Assembly (NCBI GenBank): GCA_032718475.1
Contig: JAUCBJ010003317.1
Span: 1-64,000 of the forward strand
Reading direction: 5' to 3'
Length of the DNA stretch: 64,000 nt
DNA from: Nemertoderma westbladi
Lineage: Eukaryota > Xenacoelomorpha > Nemertodermatida > Nemertodermatidae
Of the stretch, positions 11,325-24,037 are shown piece by piece. The translations under genes and the position numbers were made by a program. Under the pieces are notes generated by a model. The model ran no database searches and was not told the origin of the DNA. It worked only from the letters and a program-made list of their open reading frames with translations. Every line of letters starts with the position of its first letter. Position 1 is the first letter of the stretch.

Positions 11325-11880
11325 ATGTGGGGCGAGCCACGAAGTTGGCGGAGCCTTAGCGAATTGACACTGTTAGGGGGTGGGTCAATTTATGCAAATA
11401 GTTGTCGTCGTCGTCGTCGTCGTTGTCGTCGTCGTCGTCGTTGTCGTCGTCGTCGTCGTCGTCGTTACGATTTTGACATGCTAATAACTTTGTCGGATTT
11501 AAAGCTGCCAAGTTGAAAATTTGTAGGTATCAATATGAGCAAAAGTTGAGATTTTTGAGAGACTTTCAGACACCATCAGTGCAATGGTCTCCCGCTAGAG
11601 GGCCACATGTCTAAACATTAAATGCCCTCCCATTTCTTTGCTTTTAATCCGTTTAAGCTGAAACTTGGCAGATATGTATTAGACCATTAGCTGTGACTTT
11701 CAAAGGAGGCGAATCCATCTGCAGTTCTCCAGTCTGCCGCTAGAGGGCCAAAGGTCTGAAAGTGAAATCGTTGTCGTCGTTACGATTTTGACATGCTAAT
11801 AACTTTGTCGGATTTAAAGCTGCCAAGTTGAAAATTTGTAGGTATCAATATGAACTAAAGTTGAGATTTTTGAGAGATAG
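11325..11880. repeat. Dispersed repeat with CGT microsatellite and CTAGAGGGCC motif
   Basis: Begins with a GGGGCGAGCCACGAAG block (a related GGGGCGAGCGACGAAA block is at 32640). A (GTC/GTT)n microsatellite follows at 11402-11466. Then comes a unit (TTACGATTTTGACATGCTAA to AGTTGAGATTTTTGAGAGA) present twice, near 11465-11570 and 11779-11878. Between them are two CCGCTAGAGGGCC motifs (about 11591 and 11735). This repeat type recurs in reverse orientation near 13420-13740. Confidence 0.6.
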
Positions 11881-11882
11881 AT

Positions 11883-12056
11883 GCCGTTGTAGGTGCAGCT
11901 AGCTGCCGTTGTAGGTGCAGCTAGGTGCCGCTGTTGGTGCAGCTAGGTGCCGCAGTTGGTGCAGCTAGGTGCCGTTGTAGGTGCAGCTAGGTGCCGCTGT
12001 TGGTGCAGCTAGGTGCCGTTGTAGGTGCAGCTAGGTCCGGCTGTATGCAGCTAGGC
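11883..12056 (+). repeat. ~21-22 bp minisatellite, about eight units
   Basis: The unit GCCGTTGTAGGTGCAGCTAG alternates with GCCGCTGTTGGTGCAGCTAG. Copies are nearly perfect, pointing to recent array expansion. Confidence 0.9.
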
Positions 12057-13310
12057 GTCCTTTTCCACTAAATCTGTAACGGCGATTATGGCAGTTTAAG
12101 TTTTCAAATAATTAGGAAATATTTATCTATTGATGACATATTTACATTTATTACCGGTAGCCTATTAATAATTTTGCGCATGAATATCTATTTTGTTTAT
12201 TTTCTCTATTTGTTTTTGCATTGGCATTCTCCTAATTCCAACTGCACTCTTCGAATGAGAGATATCTTAATTATTAAAGCGAGATTTCGATGATTATGTA
12301 AGAGTTATTGAAAAAAATAAGAGAGCAGGATTATTAGAAGGCCGTTAGGACTTCTTACTGTAAAAGTATTCACTACGTACATAGTATATACATACATACT
12401 ATGTATGTATGTATATCAGGTGAACTCCTCCGAAACTGTATCTCGTCCGTTAATGAAAGTTATATCAATCGACGCAGCTCGACCCCAGGTTGTGGAAAAA
12501 TCAGTTTTGAAAAAAATTATTAAGGTGTCTTTTTTTTATTTTGAAAAATAGCCTCAAATCACGAAAATGGCCATAGACTCAATGATAGATGATAGATAAC
12601 TCAATTTTAGAATAGATTTTTAGGAAAAGTCATAAAATTTCAGAATCCCCACTGCGTGTTATAACACAGTGTTATAACACAGAGTTATAACAAAAAAACC
12701 ACGGTGGGGGGGTCATATTGACCCCCTCACCGGGTTTAATAGGGTTTAGTGAAAAAAATTTGCCAGCTTGATGGGCAACACGGCCATCTTTCTGGACCCC
12801 AGCCTGTCTGCTGGACATTATACGGAAACTCACTGTAGGTAACTAAACTTTTTCATTTAACATTTTCATCATAGTTTACAGTTGTGCTTATTTTTTAGTT
12901 ACGTTACATTCTAATTAGCTTTTATTAATTAAATGTGGACTTTATCAATTAATTATATTACTGTGCTTCTATAAAATATTAATAAAGTTTGACTTTTGTT
13001 GCTAGTTTTATTTGGAATATATGGTTTTCACATGCGGTCAAATTGCGCCACTATCTGTTTACGTATTTTTTCGCGCAACAAGTGACAAAAACGTTTATAT
13101 GCGAAATTATAAGCAGATGTCCCCTAATCACTTTACTACCTAGAGCCAGACAAGTAAGACCTCACAAAAACTTAGTCTATAATATTTGTGCCAGGTATCA
13201 ATCAGGAAGAAATGATTTTATACAATATTACGAAATGCTGAAGGTTATCATTTCAGATATTACTGAAATATTTTTGTTTCAGCTCACTAACGGAAGACCT
13301 GAGACCTGCA
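12057..13310. other. Non-coding; one block also present near 24.9 kb
   Basis: No gene recognised. A block at about 12510-12600 (TTTTGAAAAATAGCCTCAAA with AAATGGCCATAG) is related to 24890-24950 (TTTCGAAAAATAGCCCCAAA with AATTGCCATAGG), so it is a dispersed repeat. There is also a TATGTA-rich palindrome near 12380-12418 and a GTTATAACAC triplication near 12655-12690. Confidence 0.5.
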
Positions 13311-13745
13311 GATGGAGTAGCATTCAACAAAGACACAGCCTATTTCTAAGTATCTCAATAGTGTTTCAGCTTAAGTAGATTTAAATCAAGGAAACGGTGG
13401 AAGGTTATCACTTTAAGATATTTCGCCCTCTAGCGGAGGACTGGATATCTGAGGGCCGATGAACTTCCTCAGATAGACTCACCATGTCTTCTAGTATGTA
13501 TCGCACAAGTTTCATCTTGAACGGATCATAAATAACGAAATTAGTGAAGGATTTTACACTTTCAGATCTTTCGCCCTCTAGTGGCAGACTGGAGAAATGC
13601 AGACGGATTAGCCTCTTTCGAAAGACACAGCTGATGGTTTAGTAGTACATACTGTATCTGCCAAGTTTAGATTGAACGAATTTAATGCTAAGAAATGGGA
13701 GGACATTTGATGTTGATGTTTTGACATGTAACCCTCTAATTGTCG
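13311..13745. repeat. Dispersed CCCTCTAGCGG-type repeat, two copies
   Basis: Two units run in the opposite orientation to 11570-11760. Both contain a GCCCTCTAGYGG box (about 13425 and 13571) followed by GACTGGA, with CAGATGGAGTAG or CAGACGGATTAG nearby. Related boxes occur near 16460, 16650 and 18730, marking an old dispersed family. Confidence 0.55.
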
Positions 13746-15840
13746 ATATACGACTAACTTAGAAGTCCGTCTAAATGTAAACTTTCTAAAAAAAATGTCT
13801 TAGATAGTCTAAGTTTTAGTTTAACAAACAGGAGAGCTTCTAAATAAGGCTTCAAAGATTAAACCGACAGACTGATGGACCCACCGACGGTCTGTCACAC
13901 GGCTGAGTTATTAATACCCGAATGCAAAGCTTCAATACCAACAAATTAAAAAAAAACAGGCGTCGAAATAAATCGATTTGCGTCTAATTGAAATATTACG
14001 CACGTATGGAATCCAAACAACTAATACAGATGTGTGGTAAGATTAAAATAAACAGAAACACTTCCAAAAACAACCGATTCCCAAACTTTGCGGAAAAATT
14101 GTAACATCAATGCCGGGTAGGATTTATTGTTTAAACTTTTTTTTAACTTTTTTATTAATCTCTTGAAATTAACATAATAATTCGTTTTGTTGTACTTTTA
14201 TGATATTTAATATATTTTTTTCACAGTTGTCATTGGATGAGTATCGGATTAATCGGTTTTCCGCCTTTGTTTTCGCACCCACCCACATCTTTCCAGTAAC
14301 AACCAAATTCTCCATATTTCTCGTTCGCTGAAAAAAAAAAAATTTAGAATTACTAAGAGTGTAAAATACGTTAAATAAAGAATAAATTAATAACTAATAA
14401 TAACAAATAATTATTGTTAAGTTCACATAGTGCTAATCATATGGAAAGCCATACTCAATATAGTTCGTGAGGTGTTGCGAAACGACAATAACAACCGTTG
14501 GTTGCTATGGTTACATGAAATATTCAAAATTTTGGAATTTATTTAAGTTTTAGTTGAATTTTCAACCTTCACACCTGAAAATTAGTTAAATAATTACAGT
14601 AGTTGAACAGCACTGGTTTTGATGCTACACTAACATTATAGTAAATTAAATTTGATTCAACTAACTTCTCCTATTGATGTTAAATATTTCACGGCGCTTT
14701 TCTTTCACCAAGAAGTCAAGTTCGGGCCATTGCTATTAAATATAAAATATATTATTTGCTATTAAATAGAAAATATATTATTTGTTATTAAATAGAAAAT
14801 ATATTATTTGTCCGAGTTCGCTCGACCTAGTAGTAGTAGTATATTATTTGTTATTATAGTTAAGTTAGTACATTAATTCCAACTCAAAGATATTTATTAT
14901 TTTTCATTATACATTACATTTACGCTCATAATAAATAGATGCAACTTTCACAAGATTCTAAAAGCGGAATAAAAGTAGTTTTTGACTAGTTAAAAATAGT
15001 AGATAAATATGTAAGTTGCTCAATAAATATAATTCAGGATAAATCGTTATTTAGTTTTATAATTAGGATTATATAAAAATAAATGCAGATCCATTTAGGT
15101 TAGCCACCTGTACTGACTTATAATGTAACTAAATAAATTTAGTTTGATTAATTATTATTACCTCACTTTGATGTTTTTCAACTTTTGAACAGCAGACATG
15201 CTTGGCACTTTATTAGTTTTTATTCGTGTGCTGCTTGTGTTTATTTAAACTTAAATATATTTCTACTGAATTTTGGGTTATGTATGATTATGCCTATATC
15301 CCGAAAACATTCACTCCATCAAACACTTCATGTGAATTTAGTTGATTTTCATTTCTTGCAATATTATTTGTTGCATAAATAGATACGAATTACTGTACAT
15401 TAACATCTAAATATTACTAAATATGGTTTATGATGAAGCTTAAAATAGGAATAGGAAAAGTAAAAATAATCAATTAAAGTACTAGAAAGCCCATAGCCTT
15501 CGGCCACGGCTTTGTAGTTCACAAGCTTCTTCACAATATCAAACATAAATAAATAAATTAATTAACTGAGCATTCTCTCAAACAAACAAACCATCAGACT
15601 GATATCCCGCAAGTTTTCCGATAACTGCAACCGCTTGTGCACGGCGGCGTGGAAGAATAATGTACGTGTAATGTTTGGAATCTACCTTTTAAGTCTCACA
15701 GATATATAGTCGAAGGTATTGTAAGTTTTTGTCACCGTCTTATAATGTTATATAACCGTTTTATAAAGTTTGTTAATACTACTTTGTTATCGGACAAATT
15801 ATGTGTCAGGTTCTTATCATATTTATTTATTTATGATTGT
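13746..15840. other. Non-coding, with a short tandem repeat at 14731-14812
   Basis: AT-rich sequence without a recognisable gene. A ~27 bp unit (CTATTAAATAGAAAATATAT plus TATTTG) is repeated three times at 14731-14812. Confidence 0.5.
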
Positions 15841-16083
15841 CGTAGTAGGAGTGGTGCAAATCTTAGACACATTGCAAATTTATGCGGCATCCTAGAACTG
15901 CATAAACTGGATAAAAATGCAATTGCCAACGCGGAGCTATTACTCAGCGATACCAGAAGGGGGGAGGGACAATATTAATAATTATTGCAGAGAGTTAGCC
16001 AATGTGTTGGCAGGGAAATCAGAAATTGTCGGCTTTGAGTATGATGAAGTTAAGCATATTCTTGCCCATGCGTCTTGCTGCTA
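15840..16083 (+). pseudogene. Unrecognised coding-like cassette A
   Basis: One frame encodes SGANLRHIANLCGILELHKL and continues for about 35 residues to a TAA at 15976. From about 15971 the next frame encodes NNYCRELANVLAGKSEIVGF and ends ILAHASCC, stop TAG 16081-16083. Both halves resemble cassette B (18495-18720), which has the same order and the same +1 change of frame between halves. Either each is split by a short intron (AG acceptors precede both second halves) or both are decayed. A 3' splice site (GTAG at about 15845) precedes the first half. Function not recognised. Confidence 0.35.
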
Positions 16084-18494
16084 GGAAAATTTAGATCTAA
16101 TATTTTATATATATTTTTCTTTTGTTGCTGTATTTTTAATATTAATCTGATATCTCTATGAAGTGTCTATTATGCCGTCACTTGTTGATCTTATCTTTAT
16201 TATATATTATTTACCTTGTGCTAATCTTTATATTATATGTATACTGTACAATACATACTGGTACGCTGTTCTTATATTGTTATGATGCATTTCATATATA
16301 TAATGTCGGAAATAATTAAATTAAATTTTCTTGCCAAAGTATCTTCTACGTACAAAATAAGGATTTATGATATTCTAGGCCTATATACCAACCAAGTATC
16401 ACCTCCAAAGGATTAAAAATAACAACATGGGAGAAGGTTTAAACTGTCAGACATTTTTCCCACTAGCAGCAGGGCAGACTGGAGATTTCTGCTCGCCTAC
16501 TTGCCTACCCCGCCCCCCTGAATCCTTTTTTAAAATGTCCTCAATCTCTTCTAAAATTAAAATATTTTGATTTTATACAGTATGGGCTGTTAAAAAATGA
16601 CTAGGGCCTACACATTTGGATTTGCGAAAAATTTAAAAATTTCCAGTCGCCCTCTAGCGGCCATTGAATGAAACAAGATTTGCGGTTTAAATGCTACTAG
16701 TCATTCAATGTTTTTTTCAAATTTTGTCATTCCAAGATAATTACCTTCAAAGTTTAAACCTTGCCGCTGATCTGGTTGGTTAATCATTTCTTGCATGATT
16801 GAAGCACATAACAGGGCTAAAATTTGCATTATGGGGGTTTTCGGGGTCTGTCTGTCGGTTGTCTGTCTGACTGTCTTACAATTTGAATGACAGCCGGCAT
16901 ACATACGTCGGTACCTTATGTTGTACCAACGTGTTGTACCGTACGTCATGTACAGTATGTACTGTAACGGGCCTAACATCCTAATTCATATCCTCGGCAA
17001 TCAGTCCCAGACCAAGCTATTCCAGAACACAGGCAAACAGGCCTATTAGCTAACACGCTATTACTATGGTATGTGACAGGTACTGTACCCGGTAGGCTTT
17101 CCTACATAGTTTGTTATACAGTACAGCAGTACACAACAAATAATAGGCCTACCTGATAGGAAATGAATATTTAATTTCGCGATAATTTTATTCAATAATT
17201 TCGGGAATTTTCTTATAGAAAAGCAACGCGTGGCTAATTTTATCTAAAAGTTGGTGCCTGGTGTTATTTTTTTTGTGCTCTTTCTATTTTCGACTGTGTT
17301 CGATTGTGTTCGGCAGTTTTTGGAGTGTGTTCGGGTGTGTTCTTGTGTGTTCGCTTGTGTTCTGTAAAAAGAACTATCCAAATTCTGGTATAGATTAAAT
17401 AAAAATATGAGAAAAAAATAAACACATTAAATATGTGAAATTTCGACAATTTTTTTTTTGGGGGGGGGGGGGGTGGGGGGTACTCCCCCCTTAAATCGTT
17501 GTATATTGAGAAAACGTTGACAATTTATTGGAAAACTTATAACATTACACAAGAGTTTAGTTTTGCACACCCTGCTAATATTTTACAGTTACAAAAATTG
17601 TTAGCGGACCCATCCGCTGCACAACACCGAGGGAGAGAATGGGGGACAGAGTGATTTACGAATCACACCCGAGTAGGCAATGCAACAGTATGCAATATCC
17701 AATACAATATTGCATACCGAGAAAGAATGTAAGGCAATTCATTGCTAGCTTGGAGATCGTTACCAACTCATCTCAGGGATGAAGCTAGCTTAGGGCCAAT
17801 GGGAACAGGGAGTGGCAGCGGGTGAAAACCAACCAATACCGGGGCAGCACATGGCCAGTAAACGCGTATCTATTGGTAGGTCGACATGTAGGTTGAAGTG
17901 TGTAATAGGCTTTCTATGCAGTCTGTATAAATCCGTTACCCAATCATTAATTGTGTTCAGTTGGCTATTAATTACTGTGGAAGTCGGACGGTTTTTGACC
18001 GTCGTCGCCAGTGCTATATACTTCTGGTGCTGTAATTTACCGGTACATATATATATATTAGCTATTGTTAACAACGATAAACTATAAACTTTTTTGTTAT
18101 ATACCGGCCTACGGCCTTTCAGTCTTGCAGTCACTAAAACGTGGCGACGCTTACTTAACACGACACAAAGCACAACGGTCGGGATCCTGCCCCAACTCAG
18201 AAAAATCACCTCACAAAAATTATATGCAATGTCTTTTTACGGAAGTATTACTTGGAATCTGTGGTCAGCCGAGTGTCATAGATTGCTTACAAATTGAAAT
18301 ATTAATGTTAGGATTACGTGCCATCTACCAGATATGATGCCATAGATATATTGTGCAGGCAATTGCGGGATTTATGCATCCGTGGGTTATAATCTGCAAG
18401 AATTTTGTAACTTTTTGTAACTTTCTGTAATAATATTCGTAACTCAAACAGGATGTGTATTCATATTTTATTCAATTTATTGATATCAGATTTT
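16084..18494. other. Non-coding with dispersed repeats and a G/C homopolymer
   Basis: Contains CTAGCGG-family boxes near 16460 and 16650, a GTCTGTCTGTCGG stretch near 16850, and a T8/G13 homopolymer run at 17450-17485. The overlapping open frames near 17790-18340 on both strands show no family resemblance. Confidence 0.45.
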
Positions 18495-18720
18495 TGGTCT
18501 ATCAGTGGAAGAACTTTACGTAATATTGCAACGGAGTGTGGAATTTTGGATGTATCTAGTTTAAAGTCGGATGTAATATGTAACAAATTACAATATATGC
18601 GCATTCCGCAGAATAATGAAAGAAAGTTTGATTGTTTGTAGGGAGTTATTTGACTCAGTAACAGGTTATTCAGTGATACCGGGGTTCTCCGTTAATGAAC
18701 TGCAAAGTGCAAAGTATTTT
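18495..18720 (+). pseudogene. Unrecognised coding-like cassette B (relative of A)
   Basis: One frame encodes SISGRTLRNIATECGILDVS, ending at a TAG at 18639. The next frame, from about 18625, encodes CRELFDSVTGYSVIPGFSVN and runs on without a clear end. Shared with cassette A: S-G-x-x-L-R-x-I-A-x-x-C-G-I-L in the first half, and C-R-E-L then G-F-x-x-x-E in the second. A TATCAG acceptor (about 18504) precedes it. It could be a duplicated exon pair of a gene with repeated domains or a copy of a mobile gene. Confidence 0.35.
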
Positions 18721-19122
18721 AGGACATTTCACCCCCTAGCGGCATACTGGAGAACTGCGAACTTGTCAGCGTCCTCCTAATCACGCAGCCTAATGGTCAG
18801 GTACATTACATACTGCACCTGCAAAGTGTCAGTTAGAACAGACTGAGCCCGATGATGCAACTGCTGTTATAGTTTCCTGCATGCAATAACCAGTAATAGC
18901 CGATAACAAATCAAAGCTCAGCTCAGCTTTGCCAGGCCTGTTCTGCCAAAAGGTATATTCGAATCATTTTTTGATTTTGACACACAATATATTGCGTCGA
19001 CCACAAACGCTTAAATAAAATAAACCTCGAGATAGCGATGTTTACGTGCTCGGGACGAGAGCTTTCGATCCATGTATCATTTGCTCTGATTGGTGCTCGT
19101 GTTTCGGAGCATATAGCTTGGA

Positions 19123-19195
19123 CAGTCTCACAGACTTACAGTCTCACAGACTTACAGTCTCACAGACTTACAGTCTCACAGACTCACAGACAGAC
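19123..19195 (+). repeat. ~18 bp tandem repeat
   Basis: ACAGTCTCACAGACTT is repeated about four times and then decays into CACAGACAGACA. Confidence 0.8.
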
Positions 19196-20052
19196 AATGC
19201 ATATTTATATATATTAGATTCTTGTGTGAAGCCCCTTATACTTACATTTATAATCTCCCTGGAGCGAACTGTAGCGAAGACAACGCTACATAAAAAGAAT
19301 GATATGATTATTAATGGCATTTTACCAGGTTTTAGTATAGACAGTATTCGAATATTACATACAGTACCAAGTGAAAGGTTGGATCATTTGAACACCAATG
19401 CAGAAAGAAACCTGTTTGAATTCTGTAATAATTCCCAAGTTTATGTATGTTTATGATTTTTTTATTACAGGGAATGTATGCCTATTTCTCCACAAATACC
19501 TCACTACTATATTACTACTACTAGGATCGGCATGTTGCATTTCAGCTGCATTTTTAAGAATGCTGTGCCGGCTTGTCGACAAAATTGCGCCACCACAACT
19601 CCGTACTCCTAAGTCATCAGCAAAGTCTAGATCAGTTCGGTACTTGGCAGGAATTCCTCGACTTCTGGAGCAGTAGGTGGAGTTATCATCACCCGATCAT
19701 CATTATGATGATCTAAGGACATGCGTAGAACATAGTCAACCACAATTATGAACAAGAATGGTGCAAGTGTGTCTCCCTGGAGGACGCCCCCCAACACTTC
19801 GAATGGTTGTGTGTCACCATCAACAGTAGACACAAAATGTTGTCGAACCATCGTATACTGATCTGATTACTGCAATAATTTCATCAGGAATCCCATATAA
19901 TGAAAGTATGCTGAACATGCGTGAGCGAGAGACTGAATCAAAGGCCTTGAATAAGTCAACAAAGATAACAGCCAGATGCCTATCTTTCTTTTTTGATAAC
20001 TCTTCAATTATCCTTCTAAGTGCCAAAATGGGCTCCATGGTCCCACGACCTT

Positions 20053-22301
20053 TACGGAACCCATGCAGAACAACGAAATCTGCCTTGCCACGGCATGACT
20101 GGTCCTCTCTGTTGCAACAGCCAAGTGTGAGATCCAGCTTCACACTACAGCTGAGCAACAGGTATGAGGCTCTTGCCTCTGAGGCGGCAGATCACTGTGA
20201 GGGCTATACTGCCTTTACAGAAGCAGTTAAGTTAGCAGCTGCAGAAACAGTTCCTGTATACCCTCGAAACAGGAAAAGGGCCCCCTGGACTGACAACAAA
20301 ATTCAGAAGTGCCGAAATGACCTTCATAAGGCGCAGAAAGAGTCCCGACTCAAACAGACTACAGCGGCCAAGAATGCAGTTAAAGCTGCATCTAGGTCCC
20401 TGAACAGGCAGTACTCTGTTAATCTACAGGAGCTAATAAACCAACAGGTTGATGCCATCAATGATGCTGACGACAGCAGGCAATCATCCCAGGCATGGAA
20501 ATCGATCAATCTGCTTACTGGTCGGAAAAGCCAACCAACCACCAAGGTTAAGGCTGAATCACCAGCCGATCGCCTCAATGGTTGGAAAGCCCACTTTGAA
20601 AAGCTCCTCAATAATGACAGGGTATTGCCTGATAACTTTATAGAAGTAAAAGTGTCTGAGTCTGTACTCCCAGATATTCCCATTGGCGATATCTCCTTTG
20701 CAGAAGTGAAGGCTGCTGCAAAGAGCATTAAGACCAATCGTGCCAGTGGAGTAGATGGTGTTCCCCCTGAGGTCTTTAAAATACCTGAGTGTTTAAAGCT
20801 CATCTATCCCATCATAGTAGACATGTACCGTACAACAAGAGTCCCACAAGAAATGAAAACAAATAAGTTGGTGCCAGTTCCCAAGAAGGGCAACCTAACA
20901 CTCTATGGTTCTTTTCGGGGAATCTCATTGATCTCGATTGCTGCAAAACTATACAATAGAATTCTATTAAATCGCATCAGGGATCCCATTGAGAGACTGC
21001 TACGTGGAAATCAGAATGGGTTCCGTAAAGGTCGTGGGACCATGGAGCCCATTTTGGCACTTAGAAGGATAATTGAAGAGTTATCAAAAAAGAAAGACAG
21101 GCATCTGGCTGTTATCTTTGTTGACTTCTTCAAGGCCTTTGATTCAGTCTCTCGCTCACGTATGTTCAGCATACTTTCATTATATGGGATTCCTGATGAA
21201 ATTATTGCAGCAATCAGATCAGTATACGATGGTTCGACAACATTTGTGTCTACTGTTGACGGTGACACAGAACCATTTGAAGTGTTATGGGGCGTCCTCC
21301 AAGGAGACACACTTGCACCATTCTTGTTCATTATTGTGGTTGACTATGTTCTACGCATGTCCTTAGATCATCATAATGATGATGGGGTGATGATAACTCC
21401 ACCTACTGGCTCCAGAAGTCGAGGAAATCCTGCCAAGTACCTAACTGATCTAGACTTTGCTGACGACTTAGGAATACTCTCAGAATCATTAGAGGGAGCC
21501 CAGCGGCTCCTCAGCTCATTAGAACATGCTGCTTCTAGTGTTGGTCTTTTTATTAACTCCAGAAAGACCAAAATTCTGACAGTTAACTTTGAAAGTCCTC
21601 AGCAAGTCTCTGATCGGATGAGCATAAGCTCAAAGGATGGTATGCTTGAGCATGTGGACGACTTCTGTTACCTGGGATCATGGATCCGGAAGTCAGGTGA
21701 GGACCTTCGAATACGTAAGGGAAAGGCATGGGCAGCCTTGAATAGGCTTTCCAGGATTTGGAAGTCACCTAGAATTAATCGGAAACTTAAGGTTCGATTA
21801 TTTAGAGCAGCAGTAGTTCCAGTACTCCTCTACGGGAGTCCATGCTGGGCTCTAACTGCTGAGGACACCAAATCTCTGGATGGCACATTTACAAGAATGC
21901 TACGCCGGGTACATTGTGTCAAGTACAATGCACACATCTCCAACCAGACACTATATAACATTGGAGGTGTCTCATTGGTTCCCCCAAGCTTGACACTAGA
22001 ACAAAATCGCCTCCGCTTTGCAGGACATTGCTTTCGCCGTGAGGACCAGCCAGTGCATAATCTTGTACTTTGGCAGCCTCATGGAGTGAATAAGCATGGT
22101 GGACAGCCCATGACTTTCTTGAGACGCATCTTAAAGGACACTGGCCTTAAAGATGCCGATGATCTAGCAAATGTCATGGGTGATAGGGAGTTGTGGCGGT
22201 GCAATTTTGTTGACAAGCCGGCACAGCATTCTTAAAAATGCAGCTGCAATGCAGCATGCCGATCCTAGTAGTAGTAGTAGTAGTAGTAGTACGGAACCCA
22301 T
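20053..22301 (+). mobile_element. Nested 5'-truncated RTE-like LINE with 12 bp TSD
   Basis: Flanked by TACGGAACCCAT at 20053-20064 and 22290-22301. It has no endonuclease region (5' truncated) and ends in a TAG microsatellite tail, (TAG)8-9, at about 22264-22289. It lies in opposite orientation inside a relative, which shows that the family was active after the outer copy inserted. Confidence 0.9.
20090..22235 (+). CDS. LINE reverse transcriptase, long open fragment
   Basis: An uninterrupted reading frame of about 715 codons from the 5' truncation to the natural stop TAA at 22233. It would copy LINE RNA at the nicked target. RT landmarks: VPVPKKGN, FRGISLISIAAKLYNRI, QNGFRKGRGTMEPILALRRI, FVDFFKAFDSV (palm motif A), GVLQGDTLAP (motif B), LDFADDLG (catalytic FADD), then a C-terminal region with LRFAGHCFRRED. 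The start shown is the beginning of homology to the outer copy, since no genuine start codon is present. The apparent upstream frame from 19908 is antisense read-through of the outer copy. Confidence 0.85.
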
Positions 22302-23235
22302 TCTGATTTCCACGGAGCCGTCTCTCAATGGGATCCCCGATGCGATTTAATAGAATTCTATTGTATAGCTTTGCAGCAATTGAGATCAATGAGATTCCCC
22401 GAAAAGAACCATAGAATGTTAGGTTGCCCTTCTTGGGAACTGGCACCAACTTATTTGTTTTCATTTCTTGTGGGACTCTTGTTGTTCGGTACATGTCTAC
22501 TCTGATGGGATAGATGAGCTTTAAACACTCGGGTATTTTAAAGACCTCAGGGAGAACACCATCTACTCCACTGGCGGCACGATTGGTCTTAATGCTCTTT
22601 GCAGCAGCCTTCACTTCTGCAAAGGAGATATCACCAGTGGGAATATCTGGTAGGGCAGACTCAGACACGTTTACTTCTATAAAGTTATCAGGCAATACCC
22701 TGTCATTATTGAGGAGCTTTTCAAAGTGGGCCTTCCAACCATTCAGGCGATCGGCTGGTAATTCTGCCTTAACCTTGGTGGTTGGTTGGCTTTTCCGCCC
22801 AGTAAGCAAGTTGATCGATTTCCATGCCTGGGTTGATTGACTGCTGTCGTCAGCATCATTGATGGCATCAATCTGTTGGTTTATTAGCTCCTGTAGATTA
22901 ACAGAGTACTGCCTGTTCAGGGACCTAGATGCAGCCTTAATTGCATTCTTGGCCGCTGTAGTCTGTTTGAGTCGGGAATCTTTCTGCGCCTTATATAGGT
23001 CATTTCGGCACTTCTGAATTTTGTTGTCAGTCCAGGGGGCCCTTTTCCTGTTTCGAGGGTATACAGGAACTGTTTCTGCAGCTGCTAACTTAACTGCTTC
23101 TGTGAAGGCAGTATAGCCCTCACAGTGATCTGACGCCTCAGAGGCAAGAACCTCATACTTGTTGCTCAGCTGTAATATGAAGCTGGATCTCACACTTGGC
23201 TGTTGCAACAGAGAGGACCAGTCATGCCGCGACAA
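22290..23235 (-). pseudogene. LINE linker and N-terminal RT part of the outer copy
   Basis: About 315 codons on the minus strand, from CRGMTGP-like sequence through WTDNKIQKCR, to KNGNLT..FRGISL and ending in GNQNGFR at the nested insertion boundary (22290-22301). The palm continues on the other side of the nested copy at 20064-19600 (GFRKGRGTMEPI, VDLFKAFDSV, GVLQGDTLAP, FADD region). Confidence 0.75.
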
Positions 23236-23239
23236 GGCA

Positions 23240-24037
23240 GATTTCGTTGTTCTATGCTAGCACGCAGACTAAGTCTTACGTTGGCCACAATAAGGCGGTA
23301 ATCACTGGAGAAGGGTCGAAGTATAAATGCATTACAGTCTTGTATAGAGCTCCTGTATTTCCTACGAAACAGAATATAGTCTATCTGGGACTTGTGACCA
23401 CTGGGTCCAATATGAGTCCATAGCTTTCCAGTTCACTTCTTGAACTGAGTTCCAACCGAAAACAATCCATTTCCAGAGATAAAATCCTGAAGATGTTCAG
23501 AATTTCGGTTAACACTATTGTTATAGACCCAGGGCGATGTAGGTGATTGATGCAGACTCGCATTAAAGTCTCCCAGGAATGTTAAGAATGCATGCTGAGC
23601 CACTCCATCAGTAGCTGCTTGTAGATTGTGGTAGAAATTTTCCACCTCCTCTACAGGGACAACACTAGTTAGAGAGTAGCACACAATCAGAACCACCTTA
23701 GGAAACTTCTTAGCCAGTCTTCCAGAACATGAGAAGTGGCAACGGATGATGCGGTTAGAGATTTGGTATATTTTGTCCAAGGCTACATGTGCAGTTGGAT
23801 TCATCAATAGACCAATACCACCATTGCCACTATCATCTGCTGACGCGAGGGCGAATCGCCAACCACACCCCATGTCCTTAATCAGAACCTCATCAGTCTG
23901 TATTCGGTGCTCTTGAACACCCACTGCGCTAAGAGAAAACTTATCTGCCAAGGCAGTCAGCTCACCTTGTCGAATTGGGGACCCGAGTGTTAGGGTGTTT
24001 ACTGAGGCTAGTCTAGTGACTTGCCTCAGATTCACCA
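23240..24037 (-). pseudogene. LINE endonuclease (APE) domain
   Basis: The minus strand encodes an apurinic endonuclease-like domain that nicks target DNA for target-primed reverse transcription. Visible motifs: VQEHRI (metal-binding Glu), GNGGIGLL, LGDFNA, then after a frameshift at about 23433 SQIDYIL and SSDYRL. The last motif is normally S-D-H, so the catalytic His appears replaced by Tyr. The frame break and the changed His indicate an inactive copy. Confidence 0.75.

Noticed and set aside
17790-18340. Overlapping open frames on both strands (139, 91 and 90 codons)
   Set aside because: Mutually overlapping frames without domain, family resemblance or flanking gene signals.
19627-20158. 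Separate small minus-strand genes
   Set aside because: They are the palm part of the outer LINE, read into or beside the nested copy.
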